Below, piece by piece: positions 55,868-63,874 of a stretch of DNA of 64,000 bases. The translations under genes were made by a program, and so were the position numbers. Where the stretch lies: the NCBI RefSeq assembly GCF_048263965.1, contig NZ_JBLXDO010000001.1, positions 553,472-617,471 on the forward strand, written 5' to 3'. The notes under the pieces are model-generated. The model had not been told where the DNA came from and ran no database searches. It saw only the letters and a list, made by a program, of their open reading frames with translations. Position 1 is the first letter of the stretch. Every line of letters begins with the position of its first letter. The stretch is from Ferrimonas sp048263965 (GTDB taxonomy: Bacteria > Pseudomonadota > Gammaproteobacteria > Enterobacterales > Shewanellaceae).

Positions 55868-57594
55868 TGAGTGACCAGAAAACCCCAGATCTCAGCGAAC
55901 TGCAGGTGCAGGGTAAGCTGGCGGACAACGAACGCCTCAAGGGGGAGAGCAATCTGCTCCGGGGCACCATCGAAGCGGATCTGGCCGATCCCCTCACCGG
56001 TGGCTTCACCGCCGATAACTTCCAGCTGATCCGTTTCCACGGCATGTATCAGCAGGATGACCGTGACATCCGCGCCGAGCGTAACGAGCAGAAGCTGGAA
56101 CCGCTGCACACCGTGATGCTGCGGGCGCGTATGCCCGGCGGGGTGATCAGCCCGCAGCAGTGGCTGGCCATCGACGAGTTTGCCGCCAGCAACACCCACG
56201 CCGGCAGCATCCGTCTGACCACCCGTCAGACCTTCCAGTTTCACGGCGTGCTCAAGCGTCACATCAAGCCGATGCATCAGATGCTGAACAGCATCGGCAT
56301 CGACTCCATCGCCACCGCCGGCGACGTCAACCGCAATGTGCTGTGCACCTCCAACCCGGAGCAGTCGGAGCTGCATGCCGAAGCCTACGAGTGGGCGAAG
56401 AAGATCTCCGAGCACCTGCTGCCCAAAACCCGGGCCTATGCAGAGATCTGGCTCGATGGTGAAAAGGTGGAGAGCACCCAGGAGGAGGAGCCGATCCTCG
56501 GTCGCACCTACCTGCCCCGTAAATTCAAGACCACCGTGGTGGTGCCCCCTCATAATGACGTGGACATCCACGCCAACGACATGAACTTCATCGCCGTGGC
56601 CGACAACGGCAAGCTGGTAGGCTTCAACCTGCTGGTGGGCGGTGGCCTGGGGATGACCCATGGCGACACCAGCACCTATCCCCGCAAGGCGGATGAGTTT
56701 GGCTACCTGCCTCTGGAGCACACCCTGGCGGTGGCTGAGGCGGTGGTGGCCACCCAGCGGGACCTGGGCAACCGGGTGAACCGTAAGAACGCCAAGACCA
56801 AGTACACCCTGGACAGGGTGGGGGTCGACACCTTCAAGGCGGAGGTGGAGCGTCGCGCCGGCATCCGCTTCGAGCCCATTCGCCCCTATGAGCTGACCGA
56901 CCGAGGCGACGGCTTTGGCTGGACCGCCGGCATTGACGGTAAGCACAACCTGACCCTGTTTATCGAAAATGGTCGTATCCTCGACTTCCCCGATAAGCCC
57001 CTGAAGAGCGGCATGGCGGCCATCGCCCAGGTGCACCAGGGAGAGTTCCGCATGACCGCCAACCAGAACCTGGTGGTGGCCGGTGTGGCGGAGCAGGACA
57101 AGGCGCAGATTGAGACCCTGGCGCGGGAGCATGGGCTGATGGATGACAGTGTCTCCAATCAGCGCAAGGACTCCATGGCCTGTGTCTCCCTGCCCACCTG
57201 TCCCCTGGCCATGGCGGAGGCGGAGCGCTTCCTGCCCGGCTTCGTGGACCGCATCGAGGGGGTATTGGCGAGCCATGGCATTGGTGATGAGTCGATCATC
57301 TTCCGTGTCACCGGCTGCCCCAACGGCTGCGGCCGTGCCATGTTGGCGGAGGTGGGCCTGGTGGGTAAGGGCCCGGGCCGCTACAACCTGCACTTGGGGG
57401 GCAACCGTGAAGGCACCCGGATACCCAAGATGTACAAGGAAAACCTGGACGAAGAGAGCATCCTGGCCGAGCTGGACCAACTGGTGGGCCGCTGGGTGGG
57501 CGAACGTCACCAGGGAGAGGGTTTCGGTGACTTCCTGATCCGTGCCCAGGTGGTGCCCGAGGTGATCAAAGCGAAGGTGGACTTTCATGGCTGA
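55867..57594 (+). CDS. cysI: Sulfite reductase (NADPH) hemoprotein beta component
   Basis: 575 residues. It reduces sulfite to sulfide with six electrons at a siroheme coupled to a 4Fe-4S cluster. The cluster cysteines are in ACVSLPTCPLAMAEAE and TGCPNGCGRAML near the C-terminus. The siroheme needed here requires CobA-type methylation, and a cobA gene lies 2 kb further on. Its ATG overlaps the cysJ stop; its stop overlaps cysH by 8 bases. Confidence 0.98.
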   Translation: MSDQKTPDLSELQVQGKLADNERLKGESNLLRGTIEADLADPLTGGFTADNFQLIRFHGMYQQDDRDIRAERNEQKLEPLHTVMLRARMPGGVISPQQWLAIDEFAASNTHAGSIRLTTRQTFQFHGVLKRHIKPMHQMLNSIGIDSIATAGDVNRNVLCTSNPEQSELHAEAYEWAKKISEHLLPKTRAYAEIWLDGEKVESTQEEEPILGRTYLPRKFKTTVVVPPHNDVDIHANDMNFIAVADNGKLVGFNLLVGGGLGMTHGDTSTYPRKADEFGYLPLEHTLAVAEAVVATQRDLGNRVNRKNAKTKYTLDRVGVDTFKAEVERRAGIRFEPIRPYELTDRGDGFGWTAGIDGKHNLTLFIENGRILDFPDKPLKSGMAAIAQVHQGEFRMTANQNLVVAGVAEQDKAQIETLAREHGLMDDSVSNQRKDSMACVSLPTCPLAMAEAERFLPGFVDRIEGVLASHGIGDESIIFRVTGCPNGCGRAMLAEVGLVGKGPGRYNLHLGGNREGTRIPKMYKENLDEESILAELDQLVGRWVGERHQGEGFGDFLIRAQVVPEVIKAKVDFHG

Positions 57595-58327
57595 CATCGA
57601 CCTGGCCGCCGTGGCGGCTAACCCAGAGCTAGAGGCGCATCAGGCCTGGCTGGCCCAGGCCAATGACACCCTGGCGGCGCTGAGCGCCCAGGAGCGGGTC
57701 GCCTGGGGATTGAAACACCTGCCGGGGGAGGCGATCCTCTCCTCCAGCTTTGGCATTCAGGGGGCGGTGATGCTGCACCTGGTGACCCAGGCCAGGGCGG
57801 ACATCCCCGTGGTGCTCACCGACACAGGCTATCTGTTTCCTGAGACCTACCGCTTTATCGATGAGCTCACCGACAAGCTGAAACTGAATCTCAAGGTGTA
57901 CCGGTCTGAGATGAACCCGGCCTGGCAGGAGGCCCGTTTCGGCCAGCTGTGGGAGCAGGGACAGGAGGGACTGAACCACTATAATCGCCTCAACAAGGTG
58001 GAGCCGATGCAGCGGGCGCTCAACGAGCTGAATGTGGGCACCTGGTTCGCCGGGCTGCGTCGGCAGCAGGCCAGCTCCCGGGCGGATCTGCCGTTTCTGG
58101 AGATCCGCTCGGGCCGGTTCAAGTTGCTGCCCATCCTGGATTGGACCAACAAAGATGTGCACTACTACCTGGAAGAGCAAGGCCTGCCCTACCACCCCCT
58201 GTGGCATCAGGGCTACGCCTCGGTGGGGGACATCCACACCAGCCGCCCCATGGAGTTGGGAATGAGCGAAGAGGACAGCCGTTTCTCCGGTTTCCGCCGG
58301 GAGTGCGGACTTCATTACGATATCTGA
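57587..58327 (+). CDS. cysH: Phosphoadenosine phosphosulfate reductase
   Basis: 246 residues. It reduces PAPS to sulfite using thioredoxin. The single catalytic cysteine is Cys240 in ECGLHYDI near the end, as in E. coli. The CC-x(80)-CxxC pattern of APS reductases is absent, so it does not carry an iron-sulfur cluster and prefers PAPS. The PP-loop-like SSSFGIQGAVMLHLV segment is near residue 50. The gene overlaps cysI by 8 bases and ends the operon at a strong terminator. Confidence 0.97.
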   Translation: MADIDLAAVAANPELEAHQAWLAQANDTLAALSAQERVAWGLKHLPGEAILSSSFGIQGAVMLHLVTQARADIPVVLTDTGYLFPETYRFIDELTDKLKLNLKVYRSEMNPAWQEARFGQLWEQGQEGLNHYNRLNKVEPMQRALNELNVGTWFAGLRRQQASSRADLPFLEIRSGRFKLLPILDWTNKDVHYYLEEQGLPYHPLWHQGYASVGDIHTSRPMELGMSEEDSRFSGFRRECGLHYDI

Positions 58328-58337
58328 TCTGCCCGGG

Positions 58338-58367
58338 AGAGGCTGCGTTAGGCAGCCTCTTTTTTTG
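58338..58367 (+). terminator. Rho-independent terminator after cysH
   Basis: AGAGGCTGC (58338-58346) pairs with GCAGCCTCT (58352-58360), followed by eight T. Confidence 0.92.
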
Positions 58368-58398
58368 CCCGGCGTTGCCGGGGGGAAGGTCAGTCCTG

Positions 58399-58776
58399 CT
58401 AGGTGAGGATGCACTCACTGATGTACCTGTTGAATGCGATCAGATCGAAGGAGCCGCGGATCTCGAAGCGTACCCGTCCCAGGCCGCTCAGATAGACCTC
58501 AATTTCGCAATCCATATCCAGAGTACCGGAGGATTCCACCGAAAACGCCTGAATCTTACTGTAGGGCAGGGAGGTGTAGTCCACCTTGGAGCCGGTGAGG
58601 CCCTGCACATTGGCGGCAATGATGCGTTTGTTGGTGAACACCACCTGATCGCGAATGGTCTTGAAGGCGGCGAAGATGGACTCGCCTTCGATGATGAACT
58701 TGTGAAAGTCTTCTCTGGCGTCGGCGATCTCTATGGGCTTGAGCTTAAAGACGGAGGATTCCTGAAAGTCGATCAT
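58399..58776 (-). CDS. PH-domain (bPH) protein
   Basis: 125 residues from ATG 58776, with AAGGA 6 bases upstream; a longer frame to 58938 reads into the tRNA repeat array and is rejected. It is a single bacterial PH-like domain: FHKFIIEGESIFAAFKTIRDQVVFTNKRIIAAN, then SLPYSKIQAFSVESSGTLD and DCEIEVYLSGLGRVRFEIRG. Such proteins are often found near stress or cell-envelope genes, but ligands are unknown. It is convergent with cysH. Confidence 0.87.
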   Translation of the reverse strand: MIDFQESSVFKLKPIEIADAREDFHKFIIEGESIFAAFKTIRDQVVFTNKRIIAANVQGLTGSKVDYTSLPYSKIQAFSVESSGTLDMDCEIEVYLSGLGRVRFEIRGSFDLIAFNRYISECILT

Positions 58777-58963
58777 GGTCTGTCCTTGATTGAATGATGG
58801 GTATAGCTCTGATTTACCAAGAGTATAGCTCTTACCCAAAGAACTGAAATTCAGTCTGTTTTCTCTCTGTCGCCTCATTCTTCCTTTGGGCGGCGGACGT
58901 TTCGCCCAAGCGGGGTTCCAGGCCTCTGACCCGCACAACGCAGTTGTGCTTCAGATACGAAAA

Positions 58964-58986
58964 AGCCCCGCTCAGAGAGCGGGGCT
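58964..58986 (-). terminator. Terminator hairpin, most distal repeat unit
   Basis: A 10-bp perfect stem with a 3-base loop and T run on the minus strand. It is the last hairpin of the array, 187 bases before the PH-domain gene start, and likely separates the tRNA transcript from it. Confidence 0.75.
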
Positions 58987-59085
58987 TCGTAAGGTGGTCG
59001 GTGATAGAGGAGTTAGTTCCGGGCCGCGCAGGTGGGGCCGCCTAGGCCTCTGACCCGAGGTGCGCAGCACCTCTAAAACGAGAAA

Positions 59086-59109
59086 AGCCCTGTTCTCGCG
59101 AACAGGGCT
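59086..59109 (-). terminator. Terminator hairpin, variant repeat unit
   Basis: AGCCCTGTTC pairs with GAACAGGGCT around a 4-base loop. The stem sequence differs from the other three units at several positions on both sides, always keeping pairs. Confidence 0.75.
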
Positions 59110-59195
59110 CTTGAATGTGGTCGGTGATAGAGGATTAGTACGGGGGCGCCTAGTCCTCTGACCCGCACAACGTAGTTGTGCTTCAGATACGAAAA

Positions 59196-59218
59196 AGCCC
59201 CGCTCAGAGAGCAGGGCT
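59196..59218 (-). terminator. Terminator hairpin, second repeat unit
   Basis: A stem of 10 pairs (one G-U) with a 3-base loop is followed by five T on the minus strand. Confidence 0.75.
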
Positions 59219-59304
59219 TCGTAAGGTGGTCGGTGATAGAGGATTAGTACGGGGGCGCCTAGGCCTCTGACCCGCACAACGCAGTTGTGCTTCAGATACG
59301 AAAA

Positions 59305-59327
59305 AGCCCCGCTCAGAGAGCAGGGCT
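59305..59327 (-). terminator. Terminator hairpin directly after tRNA-Pro
   Basis: The same stem (one G-U pair) as the second unit lies 9 bases after the tRNA CCA end and has a T run. It is the first likely stop for the tRNA-Pro transcript. Confidence 0.8.
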
Positions 59328-59335
59328 TCGTAAGG

Positions 59336-59412
<77 letters not shown>

Positions 59413-59484
59413 ACAAATTTTTGTTTCGTTCTGAGCTTGAGTTGTTTCGGACCAGCTCTGGTCCTGCTCTTACCCAAAACCGGG

Positions 59485-59514
59485 GATGCGCTACCAGGCT
59501 GCGCTAATCACCGA
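59485..59514 (-). pseudogene. 5' half of a second tRNA-Pro
   Basis: A 30-base stretch is identical to the intact gene from just before its acceptor stem through the D arm to the start of the anticodon stem. The anticodon and T arms that should follow are degraded. It lies 71 bases upstream of the real gene in the same transcript, suggesting an old tandem duplication. Confidence 0.8.
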
Positions 59515-59551
59515 TTTCGTTTCGCTCGGTTACCGAACTCAACGGCGGCCT

Positions 59552-59579
59552 ATGATAGCGATTTTCTTAGGATGCGCAA
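59552..59579 (-). promoter_or_regulatory. Promoter of the tRNA-Pro unit
   Basis: On the minus strand TTGCGC and TATCAT are 16 bases apart. The sequence after the -10 is GC-rich (AGGCCGCC), as in promoters under stringent control. It would transcribe the tRNA fragment, then the tRNA and the repeats. Confidence 0.55.
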
Positions 59580-59738
59580 GCGCTCTTTAAGGAAATTTGG
59601 TCAAGTGGCTAATTTACAGGCCGATGTTCTGAAAGGGTTAACTTTATATGCAATAATGGCATTAAAAGTTCCAAAATGATTCTTTGTGGTTATTAAGAGT
59701 GGCTCTAAGCTGTTCCGATGCTGAAAAGGGAGAATCTG

Positions 59739-60545
59739 GTGAGCCTGATAACTTTACCCAACCGCACCGGCAGGGTGTCCATCGTGGGCGCCGGCCCCGG
59801 CGATCCTGAGCTGTTGACCGTCAAAGCACTGCGCGCCATTCAAGGGGCCGACGTGGTGCTCTACGATGCGCTGGTGAGTGAGCCGATTCTGGCGCTGATC
59901 AATCCGGAGGCGGAGTGCATTGCCGTGGGTAAGCGCTGCGGCCGTCACTCCATGTCTCAGGAGGAGATCAACCGGCTGTTGGTGGCTAAAGCCGCCTCAG
60001 GTGACCGTGCGGTGGTGCGCCTGAAAGGAGGCGACCCGCTGATGTTCGGTCGTGGCGGTGAAGAGATGCAGGCCCTGCGTGCTTCGGGCATCGACTATGA
60101 GGTGGTGCCTGGTGTTACCGCCGCCACGGCGTGTGCCTCCTATGGCGCCATCCCCCTGACCCACCGGACCCTGTCCCGGGGGGTGACCTTCGTCACCGGT
60201 CATGGCATGGGCGGTGAGCCCATCTCCGACTGGCACAAGCTGGCGCTCAGCCACCATACTCTGGTGATCTACATGGGCGTGGCCCGCGCCGGGACCATAG
60301 CGACGGGATTGATGGAGGGGGGCCTGTCCGGTGACACTCCGGTGGCCATCGTCAGTCGTGCCAGCCAGCCTCAGCAGACTGTGGTCACTGGCCGTCTCGA
60401 CGCCCTGGAACAACTGGCCACCGATCCCCGGGTGCAGACACCGGCGGCATTGATCGTGGGTGACGTGGTGTCTTTGCACCATTCACTGGAGTGGTTCAGC
60501 GCCGAGCTACTGGGGGAGGAAGTCGTCCAACAGCAGTTTGGTTAA
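59739..60545 (+). CDS. cobA: Uroporphyrinogen-III C-methyltransferase
   Basis: 268 residues from GTG 59739, which has AGGGAG 6 bases before it; an ATG at 59718 lacks a good ribosome site. It methylates uroporphyrinogen III twice, using SAM, to give precorrin-2, the precursor of siroheme and cobalamin. Motifs are VSIVGAGPGDPELLTVKA, VRLKGGDPLMFGRGGEE and VVPGVTAATACASY. It is a stand-alone SUMT without the CysG oxidase/chelatase half. It supplies the siroheme made for CysI. Its end overlaps the TIGR03899-like gene by 39 bases on the other strand. Confidence 0.95.
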   Translation: MSLITLPNRTGRVSIVGAGPGDPELLTVKALRAIQGADVVLYDALVSEPILALINPEAECIAVGKRCGRHSMSQEEINRLLVAKAASGDRAVVRLKGGDPLMFGRGGEEMQALRASGIDYEVVPGVTAATACASYGAIPLTHRTLSRGVTFVTGHGMGGEPISDWHKLALSHHTLVIYMGVARAGTIATGLMEGGLSGDTPVAIVSRASQPQQTVVTGRLDALEQLATDPRVQTPAALIVGDVVSLHHSLEWFSAELLGEEVVQQQFG

Positions 60546-61328
60546 CGATTCGCAATACTCCTCATTGGCAGGCTCGGTGATCAGCCGGGCCAGCTCATCC
60601 CCCACCTGAGTAAAGCGGTAGTACCTCAGCCTGAGTCGGGCGCTCTTGGGCAGAAATTTCATCGCATGTCCCTGACAGCGGATCAGCAGAGGCTGTTTCG
60701 CGGGCAGGGGCCCGGTTTCCAGTTCGGTGGCAAACAGCAGGCCAAGATCCTTCAATGTGAGCACTGTGGAGTAGGGTAGCCCCTGACCGGAGAGGTTGAG
60801 TGTCTCCTGTCGGGCAGAGCTGAAGCCGCCGAAGCCCGCTTCCCGACGGTAGCCCAGAATCACCTTGTGGCTCGCGTCCCCATTGAGCTGGCAGGAGATG
60901 GCCACGGTTCGGGCAAACTGGATCGCCTCTCTTTGGGTCATCCCCTTCAGAGTTTCCAGGGTTCTCAGGCCAAAGCTGCCGGGAAGGCTGAGTTCGGTAG
61001 CAAGAATCTGAGCCCACAGTTTCTGCATGCTGCCGTTATGGATCTGCTCCGCCATCTGACAAAACTGGAACTGCCAGTCCGGGTCCAGCTCCTTGTTGCT
61101 CACCGCATTGCCTGCCAGGCCAATGGCCTGTTTCACCACCGCTTCCAGGTTTTGCTGACGTTGTTCCTGCCAGTTTTTCAGACGGAGCTCTGTGCGTTGG
61201 GCCAGGGCGCCGGCGGTCTCAGCGTCATTGCCGGTCAGGCCGATGCGCCGTGCCAGGGTAACGGCTTGCTGTCTTGCAGTGCGGCTGCTTTCCCGCTTTG
61301 GCGGGGCGGCCATGATCTTGTCAGTCAT
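60507..61328 (-). CDS. TIGR03899/DUF2806-like hypothetical protein
   Basis: 273 residues from ATG 61328. It matches, from memory, a family of marine gammaproteobacterial proteins (TIGR03899), with ELDPDWQFQFCQMAEQI, MQKLWAQILATE and PGSFGLRTLETLKGMTQREA; the latter pieces resemble DUF2806. It is soluble, with a basic Lys/Arg N-terminus. No activity is known. Its start overlaps the MFS stop by 8 bases, so the two are coupled. Confidence 0.8.
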   Translation of the reverse strand: MTDKIMAAPPKRESSRTARQQAVTLARRIGLTGNDAETAGALAQRTELRLKNWQEQRQQNLEAVVKQAIGLAGNAVSNKELDPDWQFQFCQMAEQIHNGSMQKLWAQILATELSLPGSFGLRTLETLKGMTQREAIQFARTVAISCQLNGDASHKVILGYRREAGFGGFSSARQETLNLSGQGLPYSTVLTLKDLGLLFATELETGPLPAKQPLLIRCQGHAMKFLPKSARLRLRYYRFTQVGDELARLITEPANEEYCESLTKLLLDDFLPQ

Positions 61329-62511
61329 AGGCTCTGGTCTGTGTGGCGGGGAACAGGGCACCCCAGCGTGTCTCATTGCCCGGCGCAGGGGTCGCCGGCA
61401 GGCTCAGGGCAGCCAGCAAGGAGCACAGGCCGATCCCCGCCCCAATATAAAACACCAGAGCCGGAGAGTGTAGCCACACAAGTCCCAGAAGAGCCGGGAT
61501 GACAACGGCAGCGATGTGGTTGATGGTAAAGCTGATTCCTGCGGTTGCGGCGATCTCGTCCGGATCGGCAATCTTCTGGAAGTAGGTCTTGATGGCGATG
61601 GCCATGGCGAAGAACAGGTGATCGACGACGTAGAGGCCGGCGGCCAGGGTGGGGTGCTCCACATTGGCGTAGCTGACAAACACCAGAATCAGGCCGATGT
61701 ACTCAATCATCAGGGTACGCCGTTCACCGATTCGGCCAATCCACTGACCGATGCGCTTGGCAAACAGCAGGTTGAACAGGTAGTTGATCAGAAACAGGGC
61801 GGTGATTTCGGTGACGCTGTAGCCAAACTTCTCCACCATCATGAAGGCGGCAAACACCATGAAGATCTGCCGGCGGGCACCGGAGAGGAAGGTAAGCAGG
61901 TAGTAGAGGCTGTAGCGTTTGCGCAGCAGCAGTCGCTTCTGCTGCGGGGCGTCTTCGGTGAACTGGGGAAAGCGCGCCATGCAGAACAGCACCATCAACA
62001 GCCCCAGCCCGCCCACCAGGGTGTAGACCCATTCGTAGGGCAGATTCAGGCCGGTCATCAACAGCCAGATGCTGCCGTACCCAAGCAGAGCGCCAGCGGC
62101 TTTGACCGACAGCGCCTGTCCCATGAAAGCGGCGGCTTCCCCCTTGGGCAGCCACTGCAGTGTCAGGGACTGGTTGCAGGTCTCATAGTAGTGAAAACCG
62201 ACGGACATCAGCACCGTGGTGCAGTAGAGCCCCACTACCGAGGGAAACCAGCCGGTCAGCGCCACGCCAACGCAGAGCAGCAGCAGGGAGATAAGGGCAA
62301 ACCTCTGCTCCCGGATCACCAGCAACACCAGGATGGCGGTGAAGGCCAAAAAACCCGGGACCTCTCGCAGAGACTGCAGCAGGCCGATCTCTTTGCCGGT
62401 AAATGATGCCACCTCCACCACGAAGTTGTTCAGCAGCACCTGCCAGACGGCAAACACCAGGGACATGATAAAGGTCATCATCAGCAGCAGTTGCGGGCGG
62501 GAGGGAGTCAA
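61321..62511 (-). CDS. MFS transporter
   Basis: 396 residues with about 12 membrane helices. The loop signature between helices 2 and 3 is not textbook, but the repeat of two six-helix halves is clear, with a large central loop near 190-210 (ARFPQFTEDAPQQKRLLLRKRYS). The substrate is unknown. The best start is a TTG at 62511; inner ATG codons start too late in helix 1. It overlaps the TIGR03899-like gene. Confidence 0.85.
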   Translation of the reverse strand: MTPSRPQLLLMMTFIMSLVFAVWQVLLNNFVVEVASFTGKEIGLLQSLREVPGFLAFTAILVLLVIREQRFALISLLLLCVGVALTGWFPSVVGLYCTTVLMSVGFHYYETCNQSLTLQWLPKGEAAAFMGQALSVKAAGALLGYGSIWLLMTGLNLPYEWVYTLVGGLGLLMVLFCMARFPQFTEDAPQQKRLLLRKRYSLYYLLTFLSGARRQIFMVFAAFMMVEKFGYSVTEITALFLINYLFNLLFAKRIGQWIGRIGERRTLMIEYIGLILVFVSYANVEHPTLAAGLYVVDHLFFAMAIAIKTYFQKIADPDEIAATAGISFTINHIAAVVIPALLGLVWLHSPALVFYIGAGIGLCSLLAALSLPATPAPGNETRWGALFPATQTRAYD

Positions 62512-62692
62512 AATCGCGGGCCTTATCCAAAAATAAGAGGAGGGTCTCTATCCTAGGGGGTCGTCAGGGCTGGAACAAAGGCTTTTTAGCACTGGCTGAA
62601 TCAATTGAGTAACTGAATCTTGCTGACACCAATTTGTAACAAAGTTGTGGTCGGTTTTGTTAACGCATCAGGGCCGGACTAGCATTAGGGGT

Positions 62693-63823
62693 ATGAGATC
62701 TTTGATGCTCGGCCTCATTACCGTGCTGTTTTGTGGGTGCATGTCGACGCCGCAACCCACGGTGCCTGCGCCTGTGCTGGCGGATGCCGCCTTTGTCGAG
62801 GTGGTGGATGTGATCACCCCTGAGCAACTCTTTGCCCTGGACCGGGATATGCTCAGGTTCACGGGTAAGGCCAGCCGCACCTCAAGCAGCAAGGCGATGC
62901 GCATTGACATGTTGGCGGAGCTGGTCAGCGTCAATCGGGGGTTTGAGTACGACAACAGCGTCACCCAGATTGCGTCTCAGACCTACCAGTTACGTTCGGG
63001 CAATTGCATGTCGCTGGTGGTGATGACTGCGGCACTGGCCAAAGAGCTTCACCTTGAGGTTGAGTACCAATTGGTCAAGTCCCCCCCCATCTGGGATCGT
63101 CGTGGTGGCATCTACCTGGTCAATGATCACGTCAACATCAAGCTCGAGGCTCCGCCTCAGCCCGGTGACTGGTCTCCCCTGGGGGGAAACAGCAAGGTGA
63201 TCGATTTTCTGCCCAGCAGCCAGGTGCGTGGCTACCGGGTGGTGAAACTGTCCGAACCCGAGGTTCTGGCCCGGTTCTTCAGCAACCTGGCGGCGGAGCA
63301 TATGGTGGAGGAGAAGCCGGACCATGCTTACCACTATTTGAAGCAGGCTCTGACGCTCGATCCGCAGATGAGCGCCGCCTGGAATACCCTTGGGGTGCTC
63401 TACAAGCGTCAGGGGATGGAGGAGGAAGCGGAGCAGGTGTATCGCTATGTGATGGAGCTGGGCATCGATCCTCTGCACAGCATGCACAATCTGGCGGTGT
63501 TGCTCGCCTCTCAGGGGCGGCTCACCGAGTGGGCCAAGCTGCATCGCCAGATAGAGTTGAGTCGTTTGGATAACCCCTTTTACTACTTCGATATGGCGGA
63601 AGCGTCCTACAATCGAGGCAATTTTAGCCAGGCCCTAAGCCAGTACCGTAAAGCGGTAAAACTCGCCGATTATCATCATGAGTTTCATTTCGGGCTTTCC
63701 AGGGCCTATTTCCAACTGGGTCAGCTGGATGACAGCCAGCGGGCCCTCACCGATGCCATCAAGTTGGCACCACGCACCGAGAAGGAGCGTTATCAGCTCA
63801 AGCTCAGGGCGTTTGAGCACTGA
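62693..63823 (+). CDS. Transglutaminase-like/TPR lipoprotein
   Basis: 376 residues from ATG 62693. The N-terminus MRSLMLGLITVLFCGCM is a lipoprotein signal with Cys16 as the likely lipidated residue; the motif F-C-G-C is not classical. A transglutaminase-like domain (about 50-190) has the catalytic Cys in GNCMSLV, then His in NDHVNIKLE and Asp in KVIDFLP. The C-terminal half (about 215-370) has four or five TPR repeats (AWNTLGVLYKRQGMEEEAEQVY; FDMAEASYNRGNFSQALSQYRKA). It is presumably on the inner face of the outer membrane. Confidence 0.87.
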   Translation: MRSLMLGLITVLFCGCMSTPQPTVPAPVLADAAFVEVVDVITPEQLFALDRDMLRFTGKASRTSSSKAMRIDMLAELVSVNRGFEYDNSVTQIASQTYQLRSGNCMSLVVMTAALAKELHLEVEYQLVKSPPIWDRRGGIYLVNDHVNIKLEAPPQPGDWSPLGGNSKVIDFLPSSQVRGYRVVKLSEPEVLARFFSNLAAEHMVEEKPDHAYHYLKQALTLDPQMSAAWNTLGVLYKRQGMEEEAEQVYRYVMELGIDPLHSMHNLAVLLASQGRLTEWAKLHRQIELSRLDNPFYYFDMAEASYNRGNFSQALSQYRKAVKLADYHHEFHFGLSRAYFQLGQLDDSQRALTDAIKLAPRTEKERYQLKLRAFEH

Positions 63824-63840
63824 ACCAGTGCCATAAAAAA

Positions 63841-63866
63841 AGGTTGGCCGAGGCCAACCTTTTTTC
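63841..63866 (+). terminator. Rho-independent terminator after the TPR lipoprotein gene
   Basis: AGGTTGGC (63841-63848) pairs with GCCAACCT (63853-63860), preceded by A and followed by T runs. It lies just before the insertion element boundary. Confidence 0.88.
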
Positions 63867-63874
63867 TGACTGTG

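Larger units (their letters stand above)
58921..59335 (-). repeat. Tandem rtT-like repeats after tRNA-Pro
   Basis: Three further copies of the tRNA-Pro 3' end (at 58995-59011, 59118-59134 and 59227-59243) follow the gene at spacings of 109, 109 and 123 bases. Each unit, read from the minus strand, has the tRNA tail ending in CCA, an intrinsic terminator hairpin, a small hairpin with a TGC or TAC loop, and a GGGTCAGAGG piece matching the tRNA variable-loop and T-arm part. In the unit at 59047-59117 both hairpins change sequence but stay fully paired. No protein gene fits here. It resembles the rtT repeats behind E. coli tyrT. Confidence 0.85.

Noticed and set aside
55714..57597. A 627-codon open frame opposite cysI
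   Set aside because: It mirrors the real cysI gene, with no recognisable domain or ribosome site.
58777..58938. A longer start for the PH-domain protein, adding 54 residues
   Set aside because: The extension reads into the tRNA repeat array and has no ribosome site. The ATG at 58776 has AAGGA at the right distance.
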